Assembly (NCBI RefSeq): GCF_019430905.1
Contig: NZ_JAHYCA010000001.1
Coordinates: 233,095 to 297,094 of the forward strand
Reading direction: 5' to 3'
Origin: Billgrantia antri
Lineage (GTDB): Bacteria > Pseudomonadota > Gammaproteobacteria > Pseudomonadales > Halomonadaceae
DNA: 64,000 nucleotides
The notes beneath the pieces were generated by a model. That model made no database searches, had not been told where the DNA came from, and saw only the letters and a program-made list of their open reading frames with translations. Made by a program: the position numbers and the translations under genes. Shown here piece after piece: positions 28,559 through 37,917 of this stretch. The first letter of the stretch is position 1. Every line of letters starts with the position of its first letter.

Positions 28559-29289
28559 CAGGGCGCCTCCTCGTGGGAATGATTGAGCGGGGACATGCCC
28601 TGCTGAGCGGCCAGGATGTGCTCCGCCAGCGCGAGGTCCTCCGGGTGGGTAATCTTGATATTGTCGCGTCTGCCCGGCACCAGTCGCGGTGCGAGGCCCA
28701 GCGCCTCCACCGCCGACGCCTCGTCGGTCACCACGAGGCCGTTCACCGCGGCCTCGTCCAGTGCCCGGCGCAGCAGGCCGTAGCGAAACCCTTGCGGGGT
28801 CTGCGCCTGCCAGAGGCCGCATCGCGACTCCGTCCGAGCCACGCGACCATGGCTGTCGTCGCGCTTCATGGTGTCGGCGACCGGCGCGGCAAGCAGGCCG
28901 CCCACCTCGTCCTCGCAAAGCGCGATATACAGGCGTTCGAGGTCCGTCTGCGTCACGCAAGGGCGCGCCACGTCATGAACCATCACCAGATCGCTGTCCG
29001 CGGCGCTATCGGCCATGGCAGCCAGGGCGTAGCGCACCGAGTCGACCCGCTCGCTGCCTCCCGGGGTGCGCCGCCAGTGAGAAAAAGGCACCCAGGCGGG
29101 ATCGAAGTGGTCGTCGTCGACGTCGAGACACAGGCAGAGCCGTGCCGCCGGAAAGGCCCGGTGCAGCCGCGCCAGGGTATGAGCGAGCACCGGGCGCTCG
29201 CGCAGGGGCAGGTACTGCTTGGGCACATCCGAGCCCATGCGCCGACCACGGCCCGCCGCCGGCACCACCAGCCACAGGTTTTTACTCAT
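28558..29289 (-). CDS. ispD: 2-C-methyl-D-erythritol 4-phosphate cytidylyltransferase
   Basis: MEP-pathway enzyme of 243 residues joining CTP and MEP. The nucleotide-binding motif is [18 protein letters not shown], followed by [11 protein letters not shown] and [11 protein letters not shown]. The start MSKNLWLV at 29289 is preferred over an upstream in-frame codon because it gives the family N-terminus. It overlaps ftsB by eight bases, giving the conserved ftsB-ispD-ispF order. Confidence 0.98.
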   Translation of the reverse strand: MSKNLWLVVPAAGRGRRMGSDVPKQYLPLRERPVLAHTLARLHRAFPAARLCLCLDVDDDHFDPAWVPFSHWRRTPGGSERVDSVRYALAAMADSAADSDLVMVHDVARPCVTQTDLERLYIALCEDEVGGLLAAPVADTMKRDDSHGRVARTESRCGLWQAQTPQGFRYGLLRRALDEAAVNGLVVTDEASAVEALGLAPRLVPGRRDNIKITHPEDLALAEHILAAQQGMSPLNHSHEEAP

Positions 29290-29620
29290 TCGGGTGCCCC
29301 GCCCGTGCATCCGTCACGCCGCGCCCTCCTGTACCGCTCTCGGCCCCCACGCCCGGTACCCAATAGAACTGTTCGTCGGTGCGCACCATGCCGATATCAC
29401 TGCGCGCGCGCTCCTCGATGGCATCGAGGCCCGTCTTGAGATCCACCACCTCGGCGGCCAGCCGCTCGTTGCGGTCGCGCAGCGGCTTGTTGGCCGCGTC
29501 GAGCATGGCCACACGCTTGTCTATCTCGCGCAATTCGTGAATGCCGCCGTCGCCGAGCCACAGGCGATACTGCAGCAGCGCCAGCAACAGCAGCAGGGCG
29601 ATGGCAAGCCACTTGAGCAT
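29282..29620 (-). CDS. ftsB: Cell division protein FtsB
   Basis: Small bitopic septation protein of 112 residues that forms a complex with FtsL and FtsQ. A membrane helix (about 3-20, LAIALLLLLALLQYRLWLG) is followed by a coiled coil (about 28-75) and the conserved ARSDIGMVRTDEQFYWV region. The C-terminal tail of about 20 residues is longer than in E. coli and glycine-rich. It heads the ispD-ispF-truD run. Confidence 0.95.
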   Translation of the reverse strand: MLKWLAIALLLLLALLQYRLWLGDGGIHELREIDKRVAMLDAANKPLRDRNERLAAEVVDLKTGLDAIEERARSDIGMVRTDEQFYWVPGVGAESGTGGRGVTDARAGHPNE

Positions 29621-29694
29621 CGACTGACGTCCTCATGATTCTGAATGGCCGGCATTATGCCATCATCGCCTGCCCGGCTCACGCGCTGAACGTC

Positions 29695-30828
29695 TCAGCA
29701 GCGGTAGGGCAAGGCTCGCTCGGCGGCCCGGCAGTAGGCCTCGACGTGGCGGCGCTCCTCGTCACAGAAGCCGGCCAGGGCATCACGCAGCCTCGGGTCG
29801 GCGATGTGATGCAGCGAGCGTAGCCGGCGGGGGGCAAAACCGCGCGTGAGCTTGTGCTCGCCCTGGGTGCCGGGATCGAAGCAGGTCAGGCCGTGAGCCA
29901 GGCAGTGCTCGATTCCCTGGTAATAGCAGGCCTCGAAATGCAGGCAGTCGGCCATCACCTCGCTGCCCCAGTAGCGCCCGAAGAGGGTACGACTGCCCTG
30001 CAGGCAGAGGGCAGCGGCGACCGGCTGGTCATCGAGGCGTGCCTGAATCAGCACCAGCGCATCGGCCATGGTGCGACGCAAGCGTCGGAAGAAGTCCAGA
30101 TTCAGGTAGCCATGACGGCCACGCTCGAGATAGGTGATCTCGTAGCAGCGGAAGAAGTGCTCGAGCTCGCGCTCGCCGATCGCCTCGCCGGTCAAGCGAT
30201 GCAGGGTCAGGCCCTGCTCGGCCACCCGGCGGCGCTCACGGCGAATCGTCTTGCGCCGCTTCGCCGTAAGTGCACTCAAAAAACCCTCGAAGTCGCCGTA
30301 ACCGCGATCCTGCCACTGGAACTGCACGCCGTGACGCACCAGCAGGTCGGGGCGTGCAGTGAGCCAGGCCTCGACTTCGTCATCTTGGGCGAACAGCAGG
30401 TGCCAGCTCGATAGCGCGCTCTCCTCCCACGCCGCGGCCAGAAGCTCCCGGGCCGCCAGGGGGTCGACGTCAGCGGCCAGGGCCAACCGCGGTCCTGGTA
30501 CCGGAGAGAACGGGATCGCCGTGAGTCCCTTGGGATAATAGCGTCCACCCGCCCCCTCCCAGGCATCGGCCCACGCCCAGTCGAACACGTATTCGCCATA
30601 GGAATGGTACTTGTGGTAGTGCGGCATCGCGCCGACCAGGGCATCGCCCCGCCATAGCGTAAGGTGGTTCGGCACCCAGCCGGTGGCCCGTCCCACCGCC
30701 CCGCTCGCCTCAAGCGCATGGAGAAATTCATGGCGCAGGAAGGGGTGGTCCTCATCGACCAGCGCGTTCCATTGCGTCGCCGCCACCGCCTCGATGGCTG
30801 GCAGCCGCTTGAGAATCAGCTCGGACAT
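29695..30828 (-). CDS. DUF482/FemAB-like GNAT-fold acyltransferase
   Basis: The 377-residue cytoplasmic protein has family features HPFLRHEFLHALEASGAVG, YVFDWAWADAWEGAGGRYYPKGLTAIPF near the N-terminus and FDPGTQGEHKLTRGF near the C-terminus. DUF482 proteins have two GNAT-like folds and are annotated as possible peptidoglycan-related acyltransferases, but the substrate is not proven. The start at 30828 is backed by GGA six bases upstream. It is divergent from edd across a 199-bp region with HexR-like sites, and might share that promoter region. Confidence 0.85.
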   Translation of the reverse strand: MSELILKRLPAIEAVAATQWNALVDEDHPFLRHEFLHALEASGAVGRATGWVPNHLTLWRGDALVGAMPHYHKYHSYGEYVFDWAWADAWEGAGGRYYPKGLTAIPFSPVPGPRLALAADVDPLAARELLAAAWEESALSSWHLLFAQDDEVEAWLTARPDLLVRHGVQFQWQDRGYGDFEGFLSALTAKRRKTIRRERRRVAEQGLTLHRLTGEAIGERELEHFFRCYEITYLERGRHGYLNLDFFRRLRRTMADALVLIQARLDDQPVAAALCLQGSRTLFGRYWGSEVMADCLHFEACYYQGIEHCLAHGLTCFDPGTQGEHKLTRGFAPRRLRSLHHIADPRLRDALAGFCDEERRHVEAYCRAAERALPYRC

Positions 30829-30923
30829 GGTGTTTCCGTGAGGCAGGTGACCGAAGCGCCGGCTGACAACTGACCGACAGCCGCCTACATTGTGCCCAGA
30901 CCTACCCAACCTTTTCCATCGCT

Positions 30924-30938
30924 GTAATAAAACTACAT
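30924..30938. promoter_or_regulatory. HexR-like operator 1 upstream of edd
   Basis: TGTAATAAAACTACA fits the gammaproteobacterial HexR pattern (TGTAAT-spacer-TACA arms). It lies 90 bases before edd; hexR itself is at 48619-49476. Confidence 0.65.
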
Positions 30939-30986
30939 AGTTTCGGCCAGACACCTTCAAATCTGCCACGCGATGGGACACAATTG

Positions 30987-30998
30987 TGTAAATTTACA
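30987..30998. promoter_or_regulatory. HexR-like operator 2 upstream of edd
   Basis: TGTAAATTTACA is a perfect 12-bp palindrome 29 bases before the edd start, well placed to block transcription initiation or elongation. Confidence 0.65.
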
Positions 30999-31027
30999 TC
31001 TATCACCCAACGACGCGAGGTGCTCTT

Positions 31028-32910
<1,883 letters not shown>

Positions 32911-32914
<4 letters not shown>

Positions 32915-33879
32915 CCCGACCGGCCCTGATCGGCGACATCGGCGGCACCAACGCCCGCTTCGCCCTGGTGACCCCGGGCGAGCACGTGCCGCGAGAGATC
33001 CTCGCCCTGCCCTGTGCCGACTATCCCGGTCTGGTGGAGGCGGTGCGCGACTACCTTGAACGGGTCGGGCTGGCCGCCGAGGTTGCACCGCGGGAGGCCT
33101 GCCTGGCCTTCGCCTGCCCCATCGGCGACGATCGGGTCACCATGACCAACAATCACTGGTCGTTCTCCCGCCGCGACGTGCAAGCCGCACTCGGTCTTGA
33201 GCGGCTCAAGGTGATCAACGACTTTACGGCCCAGGCGCTGGGTGTGCCGCACGTGGCGGCCGACGAGCTGGTCGAGATTCACCCGGGCGTAGCGCGCGAG
33301 CATGCCGCCTGCCTGGTGATCGGGCCAGGAACCGGCCTCGGCGTTGGCGGCATCTTTCCCGGCCGGCATGCCTGGATCCCGCTGCCCACCGAAGGCGGCC
33401 ACGTCACCTTCGCCCCCACCGACGAGCGCGAACAGAACCTGCTGCGACATTTCCGCAACCGCTATGGCCGGGTGTCCGTGGAGCGTATCCTGTGCGGCCA
33501 GGGACTGCTCGACCTCTATCTCGCCCACTGCTCGCTTAAAGGTGCCAATCCCGGTTGCCGGACGCCGGCCGAGGTCACCGCCGCGGCCGCAAGCGGCGAC
33601 GGCATCGCCCGTGATACCCTGCTGAGGTTTCTCAAGATCCTCGGTGACGTCTGCGGCGACGCCGCCCTGACCATGGGGGCACGCGGCGGGGTCTTCCTGT
33701 GCGGCGGCATCCTGCCGCGCCTGCTCGACTGGCTGCCCCAAAGCCGTTTCGTCGAAGCCTTCACCGCCAAGGGGCGCATGAGCGACTACACGCGCACCAT
33801 CCCGGTACGCGTCGTTACCGCTCCCTGGCCGGGATTGCTGGGCGCTGCCGAGGCCCTGCACAACGAAGAAGTGGAATGA
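32911..33879 (+). CDS. glk: Glucokinase
   Basis: ATP-dependent glucose phosphorylation, feeding zwf. The 322-residue protein belongs to the proteobacterial Glk group (not ROK): ATP loop [13 protein letters not shown], substrate region [11 protein letters not shown] and [15 protein letters not shown] overlap with edd shows translational coupling. Co-location with edd means internal glucose goes to the Entner-Doudoroff route. Confidence 0.97.
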
Positions 33880-33891
33880 TAGGGAGAGCGA

Positions 33892-34827
33892 ATGATTCCG
33901 CAAAGCCTGCGAGCCCTGCTCGACGACACTGACGGTCAGCGTGAATGCGAGTGGCGAGACCGCCGCGTCTGGCTGGCACGTGAACCTTGGGGCGAGCTGG
34001 CCGTCTGTCTGCAAGGCGCTCAGGTGCTTCACTTTTTCCCCGCGGCCACCGCTGCGCGAGCAGGCGTGGTCGAGGCCACGGGCGAGGGAGAAGAGGCGCT
34101 GGTGCCCGGCGGCTGGCTATGGGTCACGCCTACGCCCCAGGCGCTGCCCGGCGCCATCCGCGGCGGCATCCCGCTGTGCTGGCCTTGGTTCGCCGACGAG
34201 CGCGGCGCCGACGAGAGCCCGGATCGTTCCGGCCCCATGCACGGCCCGGCGCGCAAGGCCCAATGGCGCCTCGACGCGGTGGACGAGCACGAGGGCGGCG
34301 TAGAACTGCACCTCTCCCCCACCGAACGCCTGCATAGCCAGCTGGTGCCGCGCACGGTGATCCAGGCCAACGCCCGACGGCTGCACGTGGAGCTGATCAC
34401 CGAGCACGTCGGCGAGACCCCGGTGAAACTGAGCGGTGCCCTGCACAGCTACCTGGCCGTGACCGACAGCTTCGCCTGTCGCGTCGAGGGCCTGGCCGGC
34501 GCCCGCTACCTGGACAAGCTGGCGGGTTTTGCCGAGCGCGAGCAGCAGGGCGAGCTCGCCGTGCGCGGAGGACTCGATCGCATCTATCACAGCAACGCCG
34601 AGGTGGTGCTCGACGACGGCAACCGTCGCCTGCGCGTCGCCCGCCAGGGCAGCGACTCGGCGGTGGTGTGGCATCCGGGCGAGACACCGCCCGATGACAC
34701 ATCGGTCGAAGCCGCCAGCCACTTCCTCTGCGTGGAATCGGCCAATACCCGTCTCGATCCGGTATGGCTGGTTCCCGGCGCCCAGCACCTGCTGGGCACC
34801 ACCCTGTCGTGCGAGGCCGGTTCGTGA
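33892..34827 (+). CDS. D-hexose-6-phosphate mutarotase (YeaD-like)
   Basis: Epimerises the anomers of glucose-6-phosphate and related sugars. The 311-residue aldose-1-epimerase-like beta-sandwich has GGIPLCWPWF with the catalytic region MHGPARKAQW, and FLCVESANT near the C-terminus. It sits 12 bp after glk and overlaps the next gene by GTGA, so it probably supplies the beta anomer to Zwf. Confidence 0.93.
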   Translation: MIPQSLRALLDDTDGQRECEWRDRRVWLAREPWGELAVCLQGAQVLHFFPAATAARAGVVEATGEGEEALVPGGWLWVTPTPQALPGAIRGGIPLCWPWFADERGADESPDRSGPMHGPARKAQWRLDAVDEHEGGVELHLSPTERLHSQLVPRTVIQANARRLHVELITEHVGETPVKLSGALHSYLAVTDSFACRVEGLAGARYLDKLAGFAEREQQGELAVRGGLDRIYHSNAEVVLDDGNRRLRVARQGSDSAVVWHPGETPPDDTSVEAASHFLCVESANTRLDPVWLVPGAQHLLGTTLSCEAGS

Positions 34828-35699
34828 AGCCCGCCGGATCGCTGGAGACGCCTTTCCTGCTGGGCATGATGCGCCTGCACGAGGTGACCGACCTGCACCC
34901 GCCGGCGCGCCTGGCAGCCTGGGTCGAGGCCCGCCTCGACGAGGGGCTCGAATGGTTCGATCATGCCGACATCTACGGCGACACCCAGGGCGAGGCTCTG
35001 TTCGGCAACGCCCTGCGCACGCGCCCCGGACTCGCATCACGCGTCGGGGTCGTGACCAAGGCCAGCATCGTCAACCCGGTGCGCGACGCCTCGCCGTTTC
35101 GCGTCAAGCACTACGACAGCTCGCCGACGTACCTCGCCCGCAGCATCGAGGCCTCGCTGGCCCGCCTGGGCGTCGAGCGTCTCGACCATTTCCTGCTGCA
35201 TCGACCCAGCCCGCTGATGGACGCCGAGGCCACCGGCCGCGCACTGGATGACGCCATCGATGCCGGCAAGGTCGGCGCCGTCGGGGTCTCGAATTTCCTT
35301 CCAGACCAGTGGAGGCGCCTGCAGGCGGCGATGCACCACCGCCTGGCGGCTCATCAATTGCAGCTTTCGCTGGAGCATCATCAACCGCTGTTCGATGGCA
35401 GCTACGATGCGCTGGTCGGCGACGGCCTGATACCGCTCGTATGGTCGCCCCTGGGCGGCGGGCGAGTCTTCCAGGGTCCGGCCGAACGGCTGCTGATCCG
35501 CCTCGCCGAGGAGCTCGGCATGACACCAGCCGGGTTGGCTCTGGCCTGGCTGCGCGCCTTGCCGGGTCGCCCACGACCGGTGATCGGCAGTCTGCGTACA
35601 GAGCGCATTGCCGCTTTGCAGGCGGATGCCGAATGCAAACTGGATTCCCCCACCTGGTATGCCCTGCTCGAGGCTGCACGGGGGCACGAGGTGGCGTGA
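34824..35699 (+). CDS. Aldo/keto reductase, YdhF-like
   Basis: NADPH-dependent oxidoreductase of about 291 residues with an eight-stranded barrel fold. Catalytic tetrad elements are visible: Asp/Tyr in FDHADIYGD, Lys in GVVTKASIV and His in DHFLLHRPSP; the cofactor-binding end is PRPVIGSLRTERI. The start is taken as the GTG at 34824, overlapping the mutarotase stop (GTGA). A role in the sugar-phosphate operon is not established; it could reduce an aldose or detoxify a reactive aldehyde such as glyceraldehyde (inference). Confidence 0.88.
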   Translation: MKPAGSLETPFLLGMMRLHEVTDLHPPARLAAWVEARLDEGLEWFDHADIYGDTQGEALFGNALRTRPGLASRVGVVTKASIVNPVRDASPFRVKHYDSSPTYLARSIEASLARLGVERLDHFLLHRPSPLMDAEATGRALDDAIDAGKVGAVGVSNFLPDQWRRLQAAMHHRLAAHQLQLSLEHHQPLFDGSYDALVGDGLIPLVWSPLGGGRVFQGPAERLLIRLAEELGMTPAGLALAWLRALPGRPRPVIGSLRTERIAALQADAECKLDSPTWYALLEAARGHEVA

Positions 35700-35741
35700 A
35701 TGCACGCCCACCCGCAACAACGATACATCGTGAGGACACGC

Positions 35742-36704
35742 ATGACGCCCGTGATCGCCTTCGGCGAAGCTCTCGTCGACATGCTTTCCAGCCGCCTCGG
35801 CGAGGCGGCCGGCAATGCCCCGGAAACCTTTACCCCCTATGCCGGCGGCGCCCCGGCCAACGTCGCCGTGGCCTGCGCGCGACTAGGGGTGCCCAGCCGC
35901 TTCCTCGGCATGCTCGGCGAGGACCATTTCGGCGACTTCCTCGCCGCGGAACTTGCCTCGCATGGCGTCGACCTCTCCGGCGTGGTCCGCACCCGCGAGG
36001 CGCGCACGGCGCTGGCCTTCGTCTCCCGCGATGCCTACGGCGAGCGCACCTTCGACTTCTACCGCCCGCCCGCCGCCGACCTGCTCTACCGCCTCGAGCA
36101 CCTGCCGGCCGGCGTGTTCGCCAATCCCGCCATCGTGCACTTCTGCAGCAACAGCCTGACCGAGGCGGAAATCGCCGAGACGACCCTGTCCATGGCCGAC
36201 ATGGCCGGCCGCGCCGGCTGCCTGGTCAGCGTCGATGCCAACCTGCGACACAACCTGTGGGCCAGTGGTAGCGCCGACATCGCCCTGGTCACCCAACTGA
36301 TCGACCGCGCCGAGCTGGCCAAACTCTCGACCGAGGAACTCGACTACCTGCGTGCCGACCACCCGGCCGACGCCTGGCTGGCCGAACGGCTCGCTGCGGG
36401 CGTAAAGCTGTTGGTGATCACCAACGGCCCCGGCGATGTGCGTGCCGTGGGCGTAGGCAGAGAGCTGCGCCATGCACCTCCTGCGGTCGAAGCGGTGGAC
36501 ACCACCGCCGGCGGCGACGCCTTCATTGGTGGGTTGCTCGCCGAACTGGCCGAGCATGGTATCGACAATGCCTGGTATCACGACGAGGCGTTCCTGCAGC
36601 GTGCCCTTGGCACCGCCGCCAACTGCGGCGCTCACGCCGTGACCCGCCCCGGGGCCTACGCCGCGCTGCCCGACCGCCATGATCTGGCCGGATTGAGAGG
36701 GTAA
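35742..36704 (+). CDS. Fructokinase / PfkB-family sugar kinase
   Basis: A 320-residue ribokinase-fold kinase. The N-terminal AFGEALVDMLS and YAGGAPANVAVACARLG and the C-terminal anion hole with catalytic Asp, DTTAGGDAFIGGLLAEL, match bacterial fructokinases (ScrK/Mak-like). GAGGA precedes the ATG at 35742; an in-frame ATG directly after the previous stop lacks a ribosome site. As the last gene of the edd operon it would give fructose-6-phosphate from free fructose, e.g. after sucrose cleavage, complementing the PTS route. It converges on fruR with a 4-bp gap. Confidence 0.92.
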   Translation: MTPVIAFGEALVDMLSSRLGEAAGNAPETFTPYAGGAPANVAVACARLGVPSRFLGMLGEDHFGDFLAAELASHGVDLSGVVRTREARTALAFVSRDAYGERTFDFYRPPAADLLYRLEHLPAGVFANPAIVHFCSNSLTEAEIAETTLSMADMAGRAGCLVSVDANLRHNLWASGSADIALVTQLIDRAELAKLSTEELDYLRADHPADAWLAERLAAGVKLLVITNGPGDVRAVGVGRELRHAPPAVEAVDTTAGGDAFIGGLLAELAEHGIDNAWYHDEAFLQRALGTAANCGAHAVTRPGAYAALPDRHDLAGLRG

Positions 36705-36708
36705 GGCT

Positions 36709-37707
36709 TCAAGAAGCGAACCTGACCGGCAGCCGTCGCCGCAAGGTTCGTGGCACGACCTGCTGCCCTACGCGGTAGTCGCCTTGCGCAGCCGCCAGGG
36801 CGCAAGCCAGCGCCATCGCCGCCATGCGGTCGTGGTCCTGCACCGCCGAGTTGACCGGCAGCGGCAGGAAGTCGAGCAGCCGGCTGTCGCCGAAGGTCGC
36901 CAGGCGCAACGCCTGCGGCAGCCCGCCCTCCTCGAGCAGCACATCGAAGACCCCGTCGAGCAGCGTGTAGGAGGCCGTGACCAGAGCATCCGGCAGGCCG
37001 TCACGCTCGAGCAGCTCGCGCATCAGCCGGGCACCATCGGCGCGGTCGTAGCGCTCGGCGCCGAGCATAAGCGGCTCACCGTCGCGTCCCGCCAATGCCT
37101 GCTGGAAACCGGCCCGTCGCTCGCGGCTGATGGAGAGCGCCGGCACCGCATCCAGCCAGGCGATACGCTGTATCGAATCGTCGAGCAGCGAGCGCGTCAG
37201 CTGCTCGGCGGCTGCGCGATCGTTGCTCACCACGCTGGCGAAGCGCTGCGGGTCGAACCCACGGTCGACCGCCACCACCGGCAGGCCTGCCTGCAGCAGT
37301 TCGCCATAGAAAGGATCGTCCATCGGCAGGCAACTGGCCGTGATCAACACCTCGCAGCGCTGGGCACGCAGCGACAGTGCTAGATCGCGCTCGGCATCCG
37401 GCTGATCGTCGGAGCCGACGATCAGCAGCTGGTAGCCCTGTTCACGAGCGCCGCGCTCGAGCCGCTTGGCCAGGCGCGCGTAGCTGACGTTCTCCAGATC
37501 GGGCACGATCAGGCCCAGCGTGCGGCTCGAGCCGCGCCTTAGCGCTGCAGCCTGAGCATCGACGCGATAGCGATGCTCACGCACCACCGCCATGACCCGC
37601 TCGACGGTGTCCTGGCTGATGCGCCGTTCGGTGGCCTTGCCGTTGATGACGTAGCTGGCGGTGGTACGCGATACCCCGGCCAGTCGGGCGATTTCAGCGA
37701 GTGTCAT
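36709..37707 (-). CDS. fruR: LacI-family fructose repressor FruR (Cra-like)
   Basis: The 332-residue regulator has an N-terminal helix-turn-helix (MTLAEIARLAGVSRTTASYVINGKATERRIS) of the FruR/Cra type and a periplasmic-binding-like effector domain (TLGLIVPDLENVSYARLAKRLE onward). The effector is expected to be fructose-1-phosphate. It is divergent from fruBKA, and two Cra-like operators lie in the 210-bp intergenic region, so it probably represses the operon and perhaps itself. Confidence 0.95.
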   Translation of the reverse strand: MTLAEIARLAGVSRTTASYVINGKATERRISQDTVERVMAVVREHRYRVDAQAAALRRGSSRTLGLIVPDLENVSYARLAKRLERGAREQGYQLLIVGSDDQPDAERDLALSLRAQRCEVLITASCLPMDDPFYGELLQAGLPVVAVDRGFDPQRFASVVSNDRAAAEQLTRSLLDDSIQRIAWLDAVPALSISRERRAGFQQALAGRDGEPLMLGAERYDRADGARLMRELLERDGLPDALVTASYTLLDGVFDVLLEEGGLPQALRLATFGDSRLLDFLPLPVNSAVQDHDRMAAMALACALAAAQGDYRVGQQVVPRTLRRRLPVRFAS

Positions 37708-37798
37708 GGGCTTCCTCTATCTGCGGGCATCGATTCTACGCCATGCATGGCCTCTCCGCCCCCTGCGAAAGTCTAAGAAAAGGCGCCTTGCGAAACGA

Positions 37799-37814
37799 GT
37801 TGAATCGTTCCAGC
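37799..37814. promoter_or_regulatory. FruR/Cra-like operator 1
   Basis: GTTGAATCGTTCCAGC matches the Cra core TGAAWCGNTNHH. It is in the fruR-fruB gap, 104 bases before fruB. Confidence 0.7.
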
Positions 37815-37832
37815 ATGATAAACACGATAGGT

Positions 37833-37847
37833 GACACGATTCAGCTT
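37833..37847. promoter_or_regulatory. FruR/Cra-like operator 2
   Basis: On the minus strand it reads GCTGAATCGTGTC, the same core (GCTGAATCG) in the opposite orientation, 19 bases after site 1. The pair likely embraces the fruB promoter. Confidence 0.7.
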
Positions 37848-37917
37848 AACCTCTAGACATCAAGCGCAGAATGAAATCGCAGGCTTTTGCATGTCGCCTA
37901 GGCCATCAGGAGATTCG

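Noticed and set aside
28559-28960. In-frame 134-codon extension upstream of ispF
   Set aside because: It runs through ispD in another frame; the ATG at 28558 gives the family N-terminus GHGFDVHRF.
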